DNA of 45,223 nt. Source: Burkholderiales bacterium (GTDB lineage Bacteria > Pseudomonadota > Gammaproteobacteria > Burkholderiales > SG8-39). Shown one piece after another: positions 24,016-32,326 of the stretch; the stretch's first letter is position 1, and the number at the start of each line of letters is the position of its first letter. The position numbers and the translations under genes were made by a program. The stretch is taken from NCBI GenBank assembly GCA_026416295.1, contig JAOAFL010000045.1, forward strand, positions 1-45,223, in the 5' to 3' direction. The notes below the pieces were generated by a model, which had not been told where the DNA came from, made no database searches, and was given only the letters and a program-made list of their open reading frames with translations.

Positions 24016-24710
24016 TCACCGTCCACCCCGAGTTCGTCTCCGGCGCGCGCGCGAGCGTGCCGCTCCTTCTCGGGGTGGCGCCCTTCGGGCTGGTCACCGG
24101 CGTCGCGATGGCCGCGGCGGGCATTCCGGCGCTCGCCGCGATCGCGATGTCGGTGCTCGTCTTCGCCGGCGCGTCCATGCTCGCCGCGGCGCAGCTTCTC
24201 GCGGCGCACGCGCCGGTCGCGGTGATCGTCGCGACCGCCTTTGTCGTCAACCTGCGGTTTGCGATGTACAGCGCCTCGATGCGCGCGCATTTCGCGCATC
24301 TGCCCCTTGCGCAGCGCGCGCTCGTCGCGCTGCTGCTCGCCGACAATCCGTACGCGCTCAGCGCGAGCCGCTTCGCGCGCCACCCCGATCGGCCCGGCAA
24401 GCTCGCCTACTACCTCGGCGTGTCGTTGCCGGTCTGGCTCGTCTGGCAGGCGACGGTCGCCGTCGGCGTTCTCGCCGGCGCGCGCCTGCCGGCGGCCTGG
24501 AAACTGGAGTTCGCCGCGCCCCTCGCGTTCATCGCGATTTCGGTCCCCTTGCTCTCCGCCAGCCCGATGCTCGCGGCGGCGCTCGTTGCCGGCGCGGTCG
24601 CGGTGCTCGCCCACGGCCTTCCGCTGCGGCTCGGTCTGCTGACGGCCGCCGCCGCCGGGATCGGCGCCGGGCTGCTCGTCGAATCGCTCGGCGCCAGGCG
24701 GCGCGCATGA
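24012..24710 (+). CDS. azlC: AzlC-family branched-chain amino acid exporter subunit (start codon uncertain)
   Basis: The reading frame encodes about 232 residues with roughly six membrane segments and a typical AzlC opening: PEFVSGARASVPLLLGVAPFGLVTGVAMAAAG. Also visible are VFAGASMLAAAQLL and ATAFVVNLRFAMYSASMRAHF, the conserved NLRF/Y region of the family. AzlC with AzlD exports branched-chain amino acids. No ATG, GTG or TTG lies near the expected N-terminus. A Shine-Dalgarno-like AGGGAG at 23998-24003 points to codon ATA at 24012 or GTC at 24015, overlapping the previous gene's stop. The first downstream canonical start is GTG at 24057, which would remove the residues before the first membrane segment. 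The coordinates use the Shine-Dalgarno-supported position; the family call is firm, the start is not. Confidence 0.8.
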   Translation: MVTVHPEFVSGARASVPLLLGVAPFGLVTGVAMAAAGIPALAAIAMSVLVFAGASMLAAAQLLAAHAPVAVIVATAFVVNLRFAMYSASMRAHFAHLPLAQRALVALLLADNPYALSASRFARHPDRPGKLAYYLGVSLPVWLVWQATVAVGVLAGARLPAAWKLEFAAPLAFIAISVPLLSASPMLAAALVAGAVAVLAHGLPLRLGLLTAAAAGIGAGLLVESLGARRRA

Positions 24711-25054
24711 GCGGCGGCGCGATCTCCGCGTTCGCGCTATGGGCGGCGATCGCCGGCATGGCCGCCGTCACGCAGGCGCTGCGCGCCTCGTTCCTGCTCC
24801 TGCCGCCGGGCGTGCGCCTGCCCGAGCCGTTGCGGCGGGCGCTGCGCTACGTGCCGCCGGCGGTACTCACCGCGCTGTGGGCGCCGGAACTCCTCGTCGT
24901 CGACGGCGGTCTGTCGGTGACGTACGACCCCGCGCGCCTTGCCGCCGGTCTGGTCGCGATCGCCGTCGCCTGGCGCCTGCAGCTTCCGTTCGCGACGATC
25001 GTGATCGGGCTGGTCGCGCTGCATTTCGCCGAATGGCTGCTCGACCGATTCTGA
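24707..25054 (+). CDS. azlD: AzlD-family branched-chain amino acid exporter subunit
   Basis: A 115-residue inner-membrane protein with about three or four hydrophobic segments. The family pattern is visible: an N-terminal membrane helix with AVTQALRASFLLLP, then LPEPLRRALRYVPPAVLTALWAPELL, where the RY-VPPAVL element is the AzlD hallmark. The last helix ends LPFATIVIGLVALHFAEWLL. It overlaps azlC by four bases (ATGA), so the two subunits should be made in equal amounts. Its last 22 bases overlap the start of the M16 peptidase gene in another frame. Confidence 0.88.
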   Translation: MSGGAISAFALWAAIAGMAAVTQALRASFLLLPPGVRLPEPLRRALRYVPPAVLTALWAPELLVVDGGLSVTYDPARLAAGLVAIAVAWRLQLPFATIVIGLVALHFAEWLLDRF

Positions 25055-27762
25055 TCCGCGCCGCCCTGTGGCTGCTCGCGGCGCTCGCGCCGTTCGCGCT
25101 CGCCGCCGATGGCCTCCCCCGGAAGGTCGCCGCGATCGAAGGCGTCACCGAGTACCGGCTGGAAAACGGACTGCGCCTGCTCACGGTGCCGGACGCGTCG
25201 GCGAGCACCGTCACCGTGCACGTCACCTACCTCGTCGGCTCGCGCCACGAGGGCTACGGCGAAAAGGGCATGGCGCACCTGCTCGAGCATCTGCTCTTCA
25301 AGGGCTCGAAGAATTACCCCGACATCAAGGCGGCGCTGGTCGCGCGCGGGGCGCGCTACAACGGCACCACGTCGAACGACCGCACGACCTACTTCGAGAC
25401 GCTGCCGGCAAGCGAGGACAACCTCGACTGGGCGCTCGCGATGGAAGCCGATCGCATGGTGAACGCGCTGCTGCGCGAAGAGGACCTCGCGAGCGAAATG
25501 ACCGTCGTGCGCAACGAATTCGAGATGGGCGAGAACAACCCGCAGGCGGTGCTGCTGCAGCGCATGCAGCGGCTCGCGTTCTCGGTGCACAACTACGGTC
25601 ATCCGGTGATCGGCTACCGTTCCGACATCGAATCGGTGCCGATCGAGCGCCTGCGCGCGTTCTACCGCACGTGGTACCGGCCGGACAACGCGCTGCTCAT
25701 CGTCGCGGGACGATTCGACGAGGCGCGCGCGCTCGCGCTCGTCGCGCGCCATTTCGGCCGCATCGCGCGGCCGGCGCAGCCCCTGCCGCGCCTCTACAGC
25801 GACGAGCCGGTTCAGGACGGCGAGCGCGAGGTGACGCTGCGCCGCGCCGGCGACGTGCCGCTCGTCGCCGCGCTCTACCGGATTCCGGCGGCCGCGCACC
25901 CGGATTACGCCGCGGTCGACGTGCTGGTCGAGGTGCTCGGCGCCCAGGCGAGCGGACGGTTGCACCGCGCGCTCGTCCAGAAAGGGCTCGCGAGCAGCGC
26001 CTGGGGGTACGAGCGCATGATGCACGACCCCGGGATCGCGGTGTTCGGCGCGACGCTCGCGCGCGAGGCGCCGCTCGCGCCGGCGCGCGAAGCGCTCCTT
26101 GCGACGGTCGAAGGGGCCGCGGCCGACCCGATCCGGGACGACGAAGTCGAGCGTGCGCGCACGAGCCTGCTCGCCTCCCTCGAAAAGGTGTTGCTCGACA
26201 GCGGCGCGCTCGTGCGCTGGCTGGCCGAATTCCACGCGGTGGGCGACTGGCGCCTGCTCTACCTCTACCGCGACCGGCTGACGGCCGTCACCGCCGACGA
26301 CGTGCGCCGCGTCGCCGCGGCCTACTTCAAGCCGGCGAACCGCGTCCTCGGCGCGTTCGTGCCGACCGCGCGACCCGACCGCGCCGAAATCCCGCCGCGG
26401 CCGGCGCTCGATGCGCTGCTCGCCGACTATCGCGGCGCGCAGGCGCTCGAGGACGGCGAGGCGTTCGATCCGACGCCGGAGAACATCGAGCGGCGCGTCC
26501 TGCGCCGCACGCTCGCGAACGGCATCCGCGCGGCGCTGCTGCCGAAAAAGACGCGCGGCGGCCGGGTCGTCGCGCAGCTCGTGCTCCACTGGGGCGACGA
26601 AGCGAGCACGATGCACCGCCAGGCCGCCTGCACGCTCGCCGGCGGCATGCTCGCGCGCGGCACCACGCGGCGCACGCGCGCCGAGCTGCGCGAGGAAATG
26701 GACCGGCTGCGCGCGACGATTTCGGTCGGCATGGACGGCGCGAGCATCGAGGTGCGCCGCGCGCAGCTGCAGCCCGCGCTTGCGCTCGCGGCCGAGATGC
26801 TGCGCGCACCGCGCTTCGATCCGGCCGAGTTCGAGGAGCTGAAGCGCGCGACGATCACCGCGGCGCAGGCCGGCCGAGGCGACCCGGCGGCGCGGGCGTC
26901 GGAGCGTCTTGCGCGCCACCTCGGCCCGTATCCGCGCGGGCACTGGTTCTATACGCCGACGGTCGAGGAGCGGATCGAGGCGCTCAGCCAGACGACGCTG
27001 GAGGACGCGCGCCGCTGTTACGCGGAGCTGCTCGGGGCGAGCGGCGCGCAGTTCGCCGCGGTCGGCGATTTCGATCCGGAGGCGCTCGCGGCGCAGATCG
27101 AGGCGCTCTTCGGCGACTGGAAGACCCCGCACCCCTATGCGCGGATCCCGGCGCGTTACTACGACTCGCCGCCGCTCGCCGAGCGCATCGCCACGCCGGA
27201 CAAGGCGAACGCGGTGCTGCGCGCAGGGCTCAACCTCCGGCTGAGCGACGCGCATCCGGACTATCCGGCGCTCGTGCTCGGCAACTGGCTGCTCGGCGGC
27301 AACTCGGACGCGCGCCTGCCGGTGCGCGTGCGCGAAAAGGAGGGCCTGTCCTACAGCACCTACAGCTGGCTCAGCGCCGGCCAGCTCGACGAGGCCGGGC
27401 AGTTCGGCGTCGCGGCGATCTACGCGCCGCAGAATCGCGAGCGCGTCGAGCGCGCGGTGCGCGAAGAGCTCGCGCGCGCCCTGGCCGACGGCTTCGACGA
27501 GGCGGAACTCGCGCGCGCGAAGAAAGCGCTGCTCGAGGCGCGCCGCGTGGCGCGCGCGCAGGATCGCGCGCTCGCCGCGCGGCTCGCGAACTACCTCTTC
27601 CTCGGCCGCACGTTCGAGTGGGACGCGGCGCTCGAGCGGCGTATCGCCGCGCTCGGCGCCGAGGACGTGCGCGCCGCGCTCGCGCGGCACATCGATCCGG
27701 CGCGCCTGTCGGTGTTCGTCGCCGGCGACTTCCGCGAACCGGCGAGCGCCGCGGCGCGCTAA
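25033..27762 (+). CDS. M16-family zinc metallopeptidase, two-domain exported form
   Basis: A 909-residue predicted periplasmic peptidase. After a hydrophobic signal sequence (about residues 7-25), the N-terminal half carries the inverted zinc motif H82-LLE85-H86 in GMAHLLEHLLF and the third zinc ligand, probably E162 in VVRNEFEMGENNP. The C-terminal half (from about 490, RRTLANGIRAALLPKK) repeats the fold without the zinc motif and contains the substrate-holding signature LSYSTYSWLSAG. Active and inactive halves in one chain is the pitrilysin-like arrangement. Start ATG at 25033 overlaps azlD by 22 bases. The stop TAA (27760-27762) overlaps the greB stop on the other strand. The substrate is unknown. 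Confidence 0.93.
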   Translation: MAARPILIRAALWLLAALAPFALAADGLPRKVAAIEGVTEYRLENGLRLLTVPDASASTVTVHVTYLVGSRHEGYGEKGMAHLLEHLLFKGSKNYPDIKAALVARGARYNGTTSNDRTTYFETLPASEDNLDWALAMEADRMVNALLREEDLASEMTVVRNEFEMGENNPQAVLLQRMQRLAFSVHNYGHPVIGYRSDIESVPIERLRAFYRTWYRPDNALLIVAGRFDEARALALVARHFGRIARPAQPLPRLYSDEPVQDGEREVTLRRAGDVPLVAALYRIPAAAHPDYAAVDVLVEVLGAQASGRLHRALVQKGLASSAWGYERMMHDPGIAVFGATLAREAPLAPAREALLATVEGAAADPIRDDEVERARTSLLASLEKVLLDSGALVRWLAEFHAVGDWRLLYLYRDRLTAVTADDVRRVAAAYFKPANRVLGAFVPTARPDRAEIPPRPALDALLADYRGAQALEDGEAFDPTPENIERRVLRRTLANGIRAALLPKKTRGGRVVAQLVLHWGDEASTMHRQAACTLAGGMLARGTTRRTRAELREEMDRLRATISVGMDGASIEVRRAQLQPALALAAEMLRAPRFDPAEFEELKRATITAAQAGRGDPAARASERLARHLGPYPRGHWFYTPTVEERIEALSQTTLEDARRCYAELLGASGAQFAAVGDFDPEALAAQIEALFGDWKTPHPYARIPARYYDSPPLAERIATPDKANAVLRAGLNLRLSDAHPDYPALVLGNWLLGGNSDARLPVRVREKEGLSYSTYSWLSAGQLDEAGQFGVAAIYAPQNRERVERAVREELARALADGFDEAELARAKKALLEARRVARAQDRALAARLANYLFLGRTFEWDAALERRIAALGAEDVRAALARHIDPARLSVFVAGDFREPASAAAR

Positions 27763-28310
27763 TCGATCGGGTCGTAGCGCACGTCGAGGATTTCCAGCGC
27801 TTCCTCGCCCGAGGGGCTGCGCAGCGTGACGGTGTCGCCGGCACGCGCCCTGAGCAGCGCGCGCGCGATCGGCGAGCGCCACGACACGCGCCCGCGCGCC
27901 GGGTCCACTTCGTCGGCCCCGACGATGGTCACCGTGCGCTCGCCGCCGCGCGCCGAGCGTACGGTGACCGTTGCGCCGAAGAACACCTGGTCGGTGTCGC
28001 GCCCGGCCGAGTGCACCACCTCCGCGCTTTCCAGGCGCTTGATCAGGAATCGCACGCGCCGGTCGATCTCGCGCAGCCGCTTCTTGCCGTAGATGTAGTC
28101 GCCGTTTTCCGAACGGTCGCCGTTCGCCGCCGCCCACGCGACCGTGCGCACCACCTCCGGGCGCTCGACTTCGACGAGCTGCCGCAGCTCCGCCTTCATG
28201 CGCGCGAACCCCGCCGGCGTGATGTAGTTGCGCTCGGCCGGCGCCGCGTCCGCCTCGGGCGCCTCGTCCTCGTCCAGGTCGTCGCGCTCGCGAACGAATG
28301 CCTTCGACAT
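27759..28310 (-). CDS. greB: Transcript cleavage factor GreB
   Basis: A 183-residue protein that enters the RNA polymerase secondary channel and stimulates cleavage of backtracked RNA. The coiled coil begins YITPAGFARMKAELRQL near residue 29. The tip holds the acidic pair in NGDRSENGDYIYGKKRLREI (D65 and E68). The sequence GDRSEN-DYIYGKKRLREIDRRVRFL distinguishes GreB from GreA. A 25-residue extension before the coiled coil (DDLDEDEAPEADAAPAE, strongly acidic) is absent from E. coli GreB, which has 158 residues. Start ATG at 28310 sits seven bases from a candidate -10. The gene faces the M16 gene tail to tail with overlapping stop codons. Confidence 0.95.
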   Translation of the reverse strand: MSKAFVRERDDLDEDEAPEADAAPAERNYITPAGFARMKAELRQLVEVERPEVVRTVAWAAANGDRSENGDYIYGKKRLREIDRRVRFLIKRLESAEVVHSAGRDTDQVFFGATVTVRSARGGERTVTIVGADEVDPARGRVSWRSPIARALLRARAGDTVTLRSPSGEEALEILDVRYDPID

Positions 28311-28312
28311 GT

Positions 28313-28327
28313 GGCGTATTTTACGCC
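28313..28327 (-). promoter_or_regulatory. Palindrome overlapping the candidate greB -10
   Basis: GGCGTA (28313-28318) and TACGCC (28322-28327) form a perfect inverted repeat around TTT, beginning two bases upstream of the greB ATG. On the minus strand it contains TAAAAT (28318-28323), a good -10 element. A protein bound here would block greB; as RNA it would form a small hairpin at the mRNA 5' end. Confidence 0.4.
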
Positions 28328-28412
28328 GCGCACTTGCCATCGGCGCCCCCGCCCCCCCACAATCGGCACGACGGCGCCGCGCCGGCGCGTCGCGATCCGG
28401 GGAGGCTCGCCC

Positions 28413-29117
28413 ATGCTCATCGAAAAGAAAATCGAAAAGGACGATCTGCTCGCGCGCATGCGGATACGCGAGATGGTGCTCTTCGGCCTGATCGCCGTTA
28501 CCGCGGTGCTCGCCAATCTTCCGGCGGAGACGCTCGATGCCTGGGGGATCGAGCGCAACTACCTGCTCGCGATCCTCGGGCTGGCGATCCTCGTCGGGCT
28601 CTTCTTCTACCTCAAGTTCTTCTTCTTCCTCGCCGTGGTGCTGCTCGTGCTCGGCGCCAACCTCGACCAGACGATCGCCGAAAATCTCGGCATCTCGAAG
28701 ATCCCGCTCATCCTCGCGATGGTGGCGATGGTCGGGATCTCTCTCATCAACTACGTCGTGAAGCTCCTGCCGACGGGGCTCGAGCCCCGGCCGCGCGAGC
28801 GCAGTCCCGAAGGCATCCGCGCGCTGTTCTACGCGATCGAAAAGGGCAACGTCGTGTACGCGCAGAAGGTGCTCGACATGAACTTCGACTGCAACATGCA
28901 CCACGACAACGGCTACACGCCGCTCGCCTACGCCGCGATGAAGGGCCACGCGCGCATGGTCGAACTGCTGCTGCGCTACGGCGCCGACCCGACGATGGCG
29001 ACGCGCGAGGGCGACACCCCGACCGAGCTCGCGCTGCGCTTCGGCCACGCCGAGGTCGCCGATCTGCTCAAGGCGGCGCGCCAGGAGCAAGCGGCCCAAC
29101 TGCGGCAGCCGAGCTGA
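28413..29117 (+). CDS. Membrane-anchored ankyrin-repeat protein
   Basis: A 234-residue protein with two parts. The N-terminal half has a charged start (MLIEKKIEKDDLLARMRIRE) and about four hydrophobic segments near 20-37, 48-64, 66-82 and 95-117. The C-terminal half has three ankyrin repeats at about 133-165, 166-198 and 199-224; the middle one is the best (NGYTPLAYAAMKGHARMVELLLRYGADP). The repeats should face the cytoplasm or periplasm and bind a partner protein; no enzyme motif is present. A strong Shine-Dalgarno (GGGGAGG) precedes ATG 28413. The divergent gap to greB contains a possible CACAAT -10 at 28358-28363. Confidence 0.85.
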   Translation: MLIEKKIEKDDLLARMRIREMVLFGLIAVTAVLANLPAETLDAWGIERNYLLAILGLAILVGLFFYLKFFFFLAVVLLVLGANLDQTIAENLGISKIPLILAMVAMVGISLINYVVKLLPTGLEPRPRERSPEGIRALFYAIEKGNVVYAQKVLDMNFDCNMHHDNGYTPLAYAAMKGHARMVELLLRYGADPTMATREGDTPTELALRFGHAEVADLLKAARQEQAAQLRQPS

Positions 29118-29456
29118 GCGTGGCCTCTCCTCGCTGCCGTCCTGCGGAAGGTGTATATTTATTCATGGGTTCGTCGTCCCGGCCAAAGCCAGGCGTGCGC
29201 CCTCGCCTGCGAAATGACCCACGACGTGTAGTAGAGCAAATCGCCTGCCAGCACTACCGGTAGGGGTGAGGAAGTCTCGCCTCCGCTGGGATGTTGCGGC
29301 GCACAAACGCCCTAAGGGGTTGACTCGACGGCGAGCGTCCGGCGCGCCGGGCGCGCGGGAGCGATCCATATCTAGTGACTCGCGCCCCGCCGGAACAACC
29401 TTTAGGATCAAGCCGTTGCTTCGTAAACCTCAAGTCGAGACGAGAAAAACAACGCC
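29118..29456 (+). other. 339-base non-coding, hairpin-rich leader upstream of nrdJ
   Basis: This is the only gap over 300 bases. No reading frame here looks like a protein on either strand. Its base composition is visibly less GC-rich than its neighbours. Stem candidates are CAGGCG/CGCCTG (29190-29195 with 29204-29209), GAGG/CCTC (29268-29271 with 29280-29283), GGCG/CGCC (29298-29301 with 29308-29311), CTCG/CGAG (29324-29327 with 29332-29335) and the 12-base palindrome CCGGCGCGCCGG (29339-29350). An outer imperfect repeat, CGTCGTCCC near 29172 and ATGACCCACGACG near 29214, resembles the ends of short repetitive elements in betaproteobacteria. A TTGACT at 29320-29325 has no matching -10. The last 60 bases are A-rich and unstructured up to the nrdJ ATG. 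Nothing matches the cobalamin riboswitch consensus by eye. Confidence 0.5.
29152..29165. promoter_or_regulatory. AT-rich TGTATATTTATTCA, ARG-box-like or -10-containing
   Basis: This 14-base AT-rich string stands out in the surrounding GC-rich sequence. It matches the palindromic ARG-box pattern TGAAT-N4-ATTCA at all but one position, and also contains TATATT (29154-29159), which could be a -10 for the nrdJ leader. It is 292 bases upstream of the nrdJ ATG. Either reading is speculative. Confidence 0.25.
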
Positions 29457-32294
29457 ATGAGCACCGCAGAAGCGAAAGCGATCGAAACCGCGAGCCTCCC
29501 CGAGCAGGAAATCTGCCGCGAAGCGCTGATCGAAAAATACGCCAAAGGCGAGGAATCGACCGTCGCCGAGGTTCGCCGGCGTGTCGCGCGCGCCCTGGCG
29601 CAGGCCGAACCCGAGGCAAAGCGCGCCTATTGGGAGAAACGCTTCCTCGCCGCGCAGGAGGAAGGCTTCATTCCCGCCGGCCGCATCAATTCGGCCGCGG
29701 GTGTCGACATCCAGGCGACGCTCATCAACTGTTTCGTGCAGCCGGTCGGCGATTCGGTCACCGAAACGGTCGACGGCAAGCCGGGGATCTACACTGCGCT
29801 CGCCGAGGCGGCCGAGACGATGCGCCGCGGCGGCGGGGTCGGGTACGACTTCTCCGCGATCCGCCCGAAGGGGGCGGTGGTGCGCGGCACGCGCTCGCGC
29901 GCGAGCGGCCCGGTGTCCTACATGCGCGTCTTCGACCGCTCGTGCGAAACGGTGGAGTCGGCCGGCGCGCGCCGCGGCGCGCAGATGGGGGTGCTGCGCT
30001 GCGACCACCCGGACGTGGAGGAATTCATCCACGCCAAGGACCACGGCGACCTCACCAACTTCAACCTGTCGGTCGGCGTGACCGACGAGTTCATGTACGC
30101 GGTCGAGCAGGACCGCGAGGTGGAGCTGGTGCACAAGGCGCTGCCGAACCCGGACCAGATCCGCGACGGCGCGTACCAGCGCGCCGACGGTCTGTGGGTG
30201 TACCGGCGCGTGCGCGCGCGCGAGTTGTGGGACCAGATCATGCGCTCGACGTACGACCACGCCGAGCCGGGCGTGCTCTTCCTCGACCGCATGAACCGCG
30301 ACAACAACCTCTACTACTGCGAGACGATCGAGGCGACGAACCCCTGCAGCGAACAGCCGCTGCCGGCCTACGGCTGCTGCTGTCTCGGGTCGGTGAACCT
30401 GGTGAAGTTCGTGCGCGAACCGTTCGGCGAGCGCGCGCGCTTCGACTTCGAGCGCTTTGCGCAGGTGGTCGAGGTGGCGGTGCGCATGCTCGACAACGTG
30501 CTCGAGGTGACCCCCTGGCCGCTCGAGCAACAGCGCAAGGAAGCGATGGCCAAGCGCCGCGTCGGCCTCGGCTTCACCGGACTCGGCGATGCGCTCGTGA
30601 TGCTGCGACTGCGTTACGACAGCGAGGAGGCGCGCGCGATGGCGGCGCGCATCGCCGAGGCGATGCGCAACGCCGCCTACCGCGCATCCGTCGAGCTCGC
30701 CCGGGAGCGCGGCGCGTTTCCGCTGTTCAACGCCGACCTGTATCTCTCCGGCACGAGCTTCGCCGCGCGCCTGCCCGAGGAGCTGAAGGCGCTCATCCGC
30801 CGGCACGGCATCCGCAATTCGCACCTGCTCTCGATCGCGCCCACAGGGACGATTTCGCTCGCGTTCGCCGACAACGCCTCGAACGGCATCGAGCCGCCGT
30901 TCTCCTGGACCTACACGCGCAAGAAGCGCATGCCCGACGGCTCGTTCAAGGAGTTCCCGGTCGAGGACCACGCCTGGCGCCTGTACCGGGCGATGGGCGG
31001 CGATGTGGCGAACCTGCCGCGCTGGTTCGTCACCGCGCTCGAGATCTCGGCGAAGGCGCACGCGCAGATGGTCGCAGCGGTCGCGCCGTTCATCGACACC
31101 AGCATCTCGAAGACGGTGAACGTTCCGGAGGACTACCCGTACGAGGACTTCCAGGATCTGTATCTCTTCGCCTGGAAGTCGGGGCTGAAGGGTCTCGCGA
31201 CCTACCGTCCGAACAGCGTCCTCGGCGCGGTGCTCACGGTGGACAAGGCGGCCGCCAAGCCGCAGGACTTCCGCGACGACGACCGCAACCGGCGCATCCG
31301 CATCAAGAGCGTGCCGCAGCCGGTGCTCGCGAGCCTGCGCTGGCCCGGGCGGCCGGAGCTGCCGGCGGGCAACCCGGCCTGGACCTACATGCTCGAGCAT
31401 CCGCACTACCACTTCGCGGTCTTCGTCGGCCACGTGGAGAACGGCCGTCCGCACGCGTTCGAGGTATGGGTGAACGGCAGCGAACAGCCGCGCGGGCTCG
31501 GTGCGCTCGCGAAGACGCTCTCGATGGACATGCGCGCGAACGACCCGGGCTGGCTGAAGCTGAAGCTGGACACCCTCGCGAAAGCGGGGGGCGACGAGCC
31601 CTTCGAGATGCCGTTTCCGCCGCACGGCCAGAAGAAGCGCATGCCGTCGATCGTCTCGGCGTTCGCGCAGCTCGTGCGCTGGCGCTGCGAACAGCTCGGC
31701 GCGTTCGCGAGCGGCGCAACACCGGTGCTCGACGCGATGTTCAGCCTGAAGGAGCCGAAGACCGGCACCGACGGTACGATGTCCTGGACGGTCGACGTGC
31801 TCAATCCGCGCACCGGCGACGACTTCGTGCTGGGGCTGAAGGAAATCACGCTGCCCGACGGCGTGACGCGCCCTTACTCGATGTGGCTCGCGGGCGAGTA
31901 CCCGCGGGCGCTCGATGGCCTGTGCAAGATCCTGTCGCTCGACATGCGGGTGATCGACCCGGCCTGGATCGGCATGAAGCTGCGCAAGCTGCTCGATTTC
32001 CCCGAGCCGCTCGGCGACTTCATGGCGTTCGTGCCGGGCACGCGGCGGCAGGCGACCTTTCCCTCGACGGTGTCCTACGTCGCGCGGCTCATCCTGCACC
32101 GCTACGCGATGCTCAAGCTGCTTGCCGAGGACGGCACGCCGCTCTCGCAGATGGGGGTGCTCGAGACGCCGCAGCGCGGCGAGATGCGCAGAATGAAGGG
32201 CGCGCGCTGCCCGGAATGCGGCAACACCACGCTGATTCGCAAGGACGGCTGCGACTACTGCACCGCCTGCGGCTACACCGGGCTGTGCGGCTGA
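29457..32294 (+). CDS. nrdJ: Ribonucleotide reductase class II, adenosylcobalamin-dependent
   Basis: A 945-residue enzyme that reduces ribonucleotides to deoxyribonucleotides using adenosylcobalamin and no separate radical subunit. Active-site residues are visible: C92 (in [10 protein letters not shown]) and C308 (in AYGCCCLGS) as the redox pair, and N295, thiyl C297 and E299 in [10 protein letters not shown]. The phosphate loop is [15 protein letters not shown] near 459-473. The C-terminus has a likely zinc/thiol module with C918, C921, C932, C935, C938 and C944. Residues about 640-750 and 776-890 appear to be two copies of the same TSCPD-like region ([17 protein letters not shown] against [17 protein letters not shown]). 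The ATG has only a weak upstream GAGAAA as ribosome site, after the long leader. No class I nrdAB gene is in view. Confidence 0.96.
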   Translation: MSTAEAKAIETASLPEQEICREALIEKYAKGEESTVAEVRRRVARALAQAEPEAKRAYWEKRFLAAQEEGFIPAGRINSAAGVDIQATLINCFVQPVGDSVTETVDGKPGIYTALAEAAETMRRGGGVGYDFSAIRPKGAVVRGTRSRASGPVSYMRVFDRSCETVESAGARRGAQMGVLRCDHPDVEEFIHAKDHGDLTNFNLSVGVTDEFMYAVEQDREVELVHKALPNPDQIRDGAYQRADGLWVYRRVRARELWDQIMRSTYDHAEPGVLFLDRMNRDNNLYYCETIEATNPCSEQPLPAYGCCCLGSVNLVKFVREPFGERARFDFERFAQVVEVAVRMLDNVLEVTPWPLEQQRKEAMAKRRVGLGFTGLGDALVMLRLRYDSEEARAMAARIAEAMRNAAYRASVELARERGAFPLFNADLYLSGTSFAARLPEELKALIRRHGIRNSHLLSIAPTGTISLAFADNASNGIEPPFSWTYTRKKRMPDGSFKEFPVEDHAWRLYRAMGGDVANLPRWFVTALEISAKAHAQMVAAVAPFIDTSISKTVNVPEDYPYEDFQDLYLFAWKSGLKGLATYRPNSVLGAVLTVDKAAAKPQDFRDDDRNRRIRIKSVPQPVLASLRWPGRPELPAGNPAWTYMLEHPHYHFAVFVGHVENGRPHAFEVWVNGSEQPRGLGALAKTLSMDMRANDPGWLKLKLDTLAKAGGDEPFEMPFPPHGQKKRMPSIVSAFAQLVRWRCEQLGAFASGATPVLDAMFSLKEPKTGTDGTMSWTVDVLNPRTGDDFVLGLKEITLPDGVTRPYSMWLAGEYPRALDGLCKILSLDMRVIDPAWIGMKLRKLLDFPEPLGDFMAFVPGTRRQATFPSTVSYVARLILHRYAMLKLLAEDGTPLSQMGVLETPQRGEMRRMKGARCPECGNTTLIRKDGCDYCTACGYTGLCG

Positions 32295-32326
32295 CGGGGC
32301 GCGCTTTCCGCCGCGCGCGGCGTCAG
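32291..32326. terminator. Bidirectional hairpin covering the nrdJ and NUDIX stop codons
   Basis: CTGACG (32291-32296) pairs with CGTCAG (32321-32326), and GCGCGC (32299-32304) with GCGCGC (32313-32318), around an eight-base loop with a small internal mismatch. The nrdJ stop (TGA) is in the left arm and the NUDIX stop in the right arm. No U-tract follows in either direction. Confidence 0.5.

Noticed and set aside
24012-24710. azlC as a frameshifted pseudogene fused to the preceding gene
   Set aside because: The preceding protein is complete with its own signal peptide and stop, and the AzlC frame is intact to its end and coupled to azlD; only the start codon is unusual.
29310-29345. Possible tmRNA or RNase P RNA fragment (GGGGTTGACTCGACGG, GAGGAAGTC)
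   Set aside because: Similarity is limited to short strings; no tRNA-like end, tag frame or RNase P core elements follow.
29163-29411. 82-codon open frame on the minus strand in the nrdJ leader
   Set aside because: No ribosome site, no recognizable domain, and composition unlike the real genes nearby; it probably reflects chance absence of stops.
29118-29456. Cobalamin riboswitch upstream of nrdJ
   Set aside because: Expected conserved blocks (GCCACTG-type core and the AGCCAGGAGACCTGCC-type B12 box) are not recognizable; only loose similarity such as AATGACCC and CCTGCC is present. Kept as an open question, not annotated.
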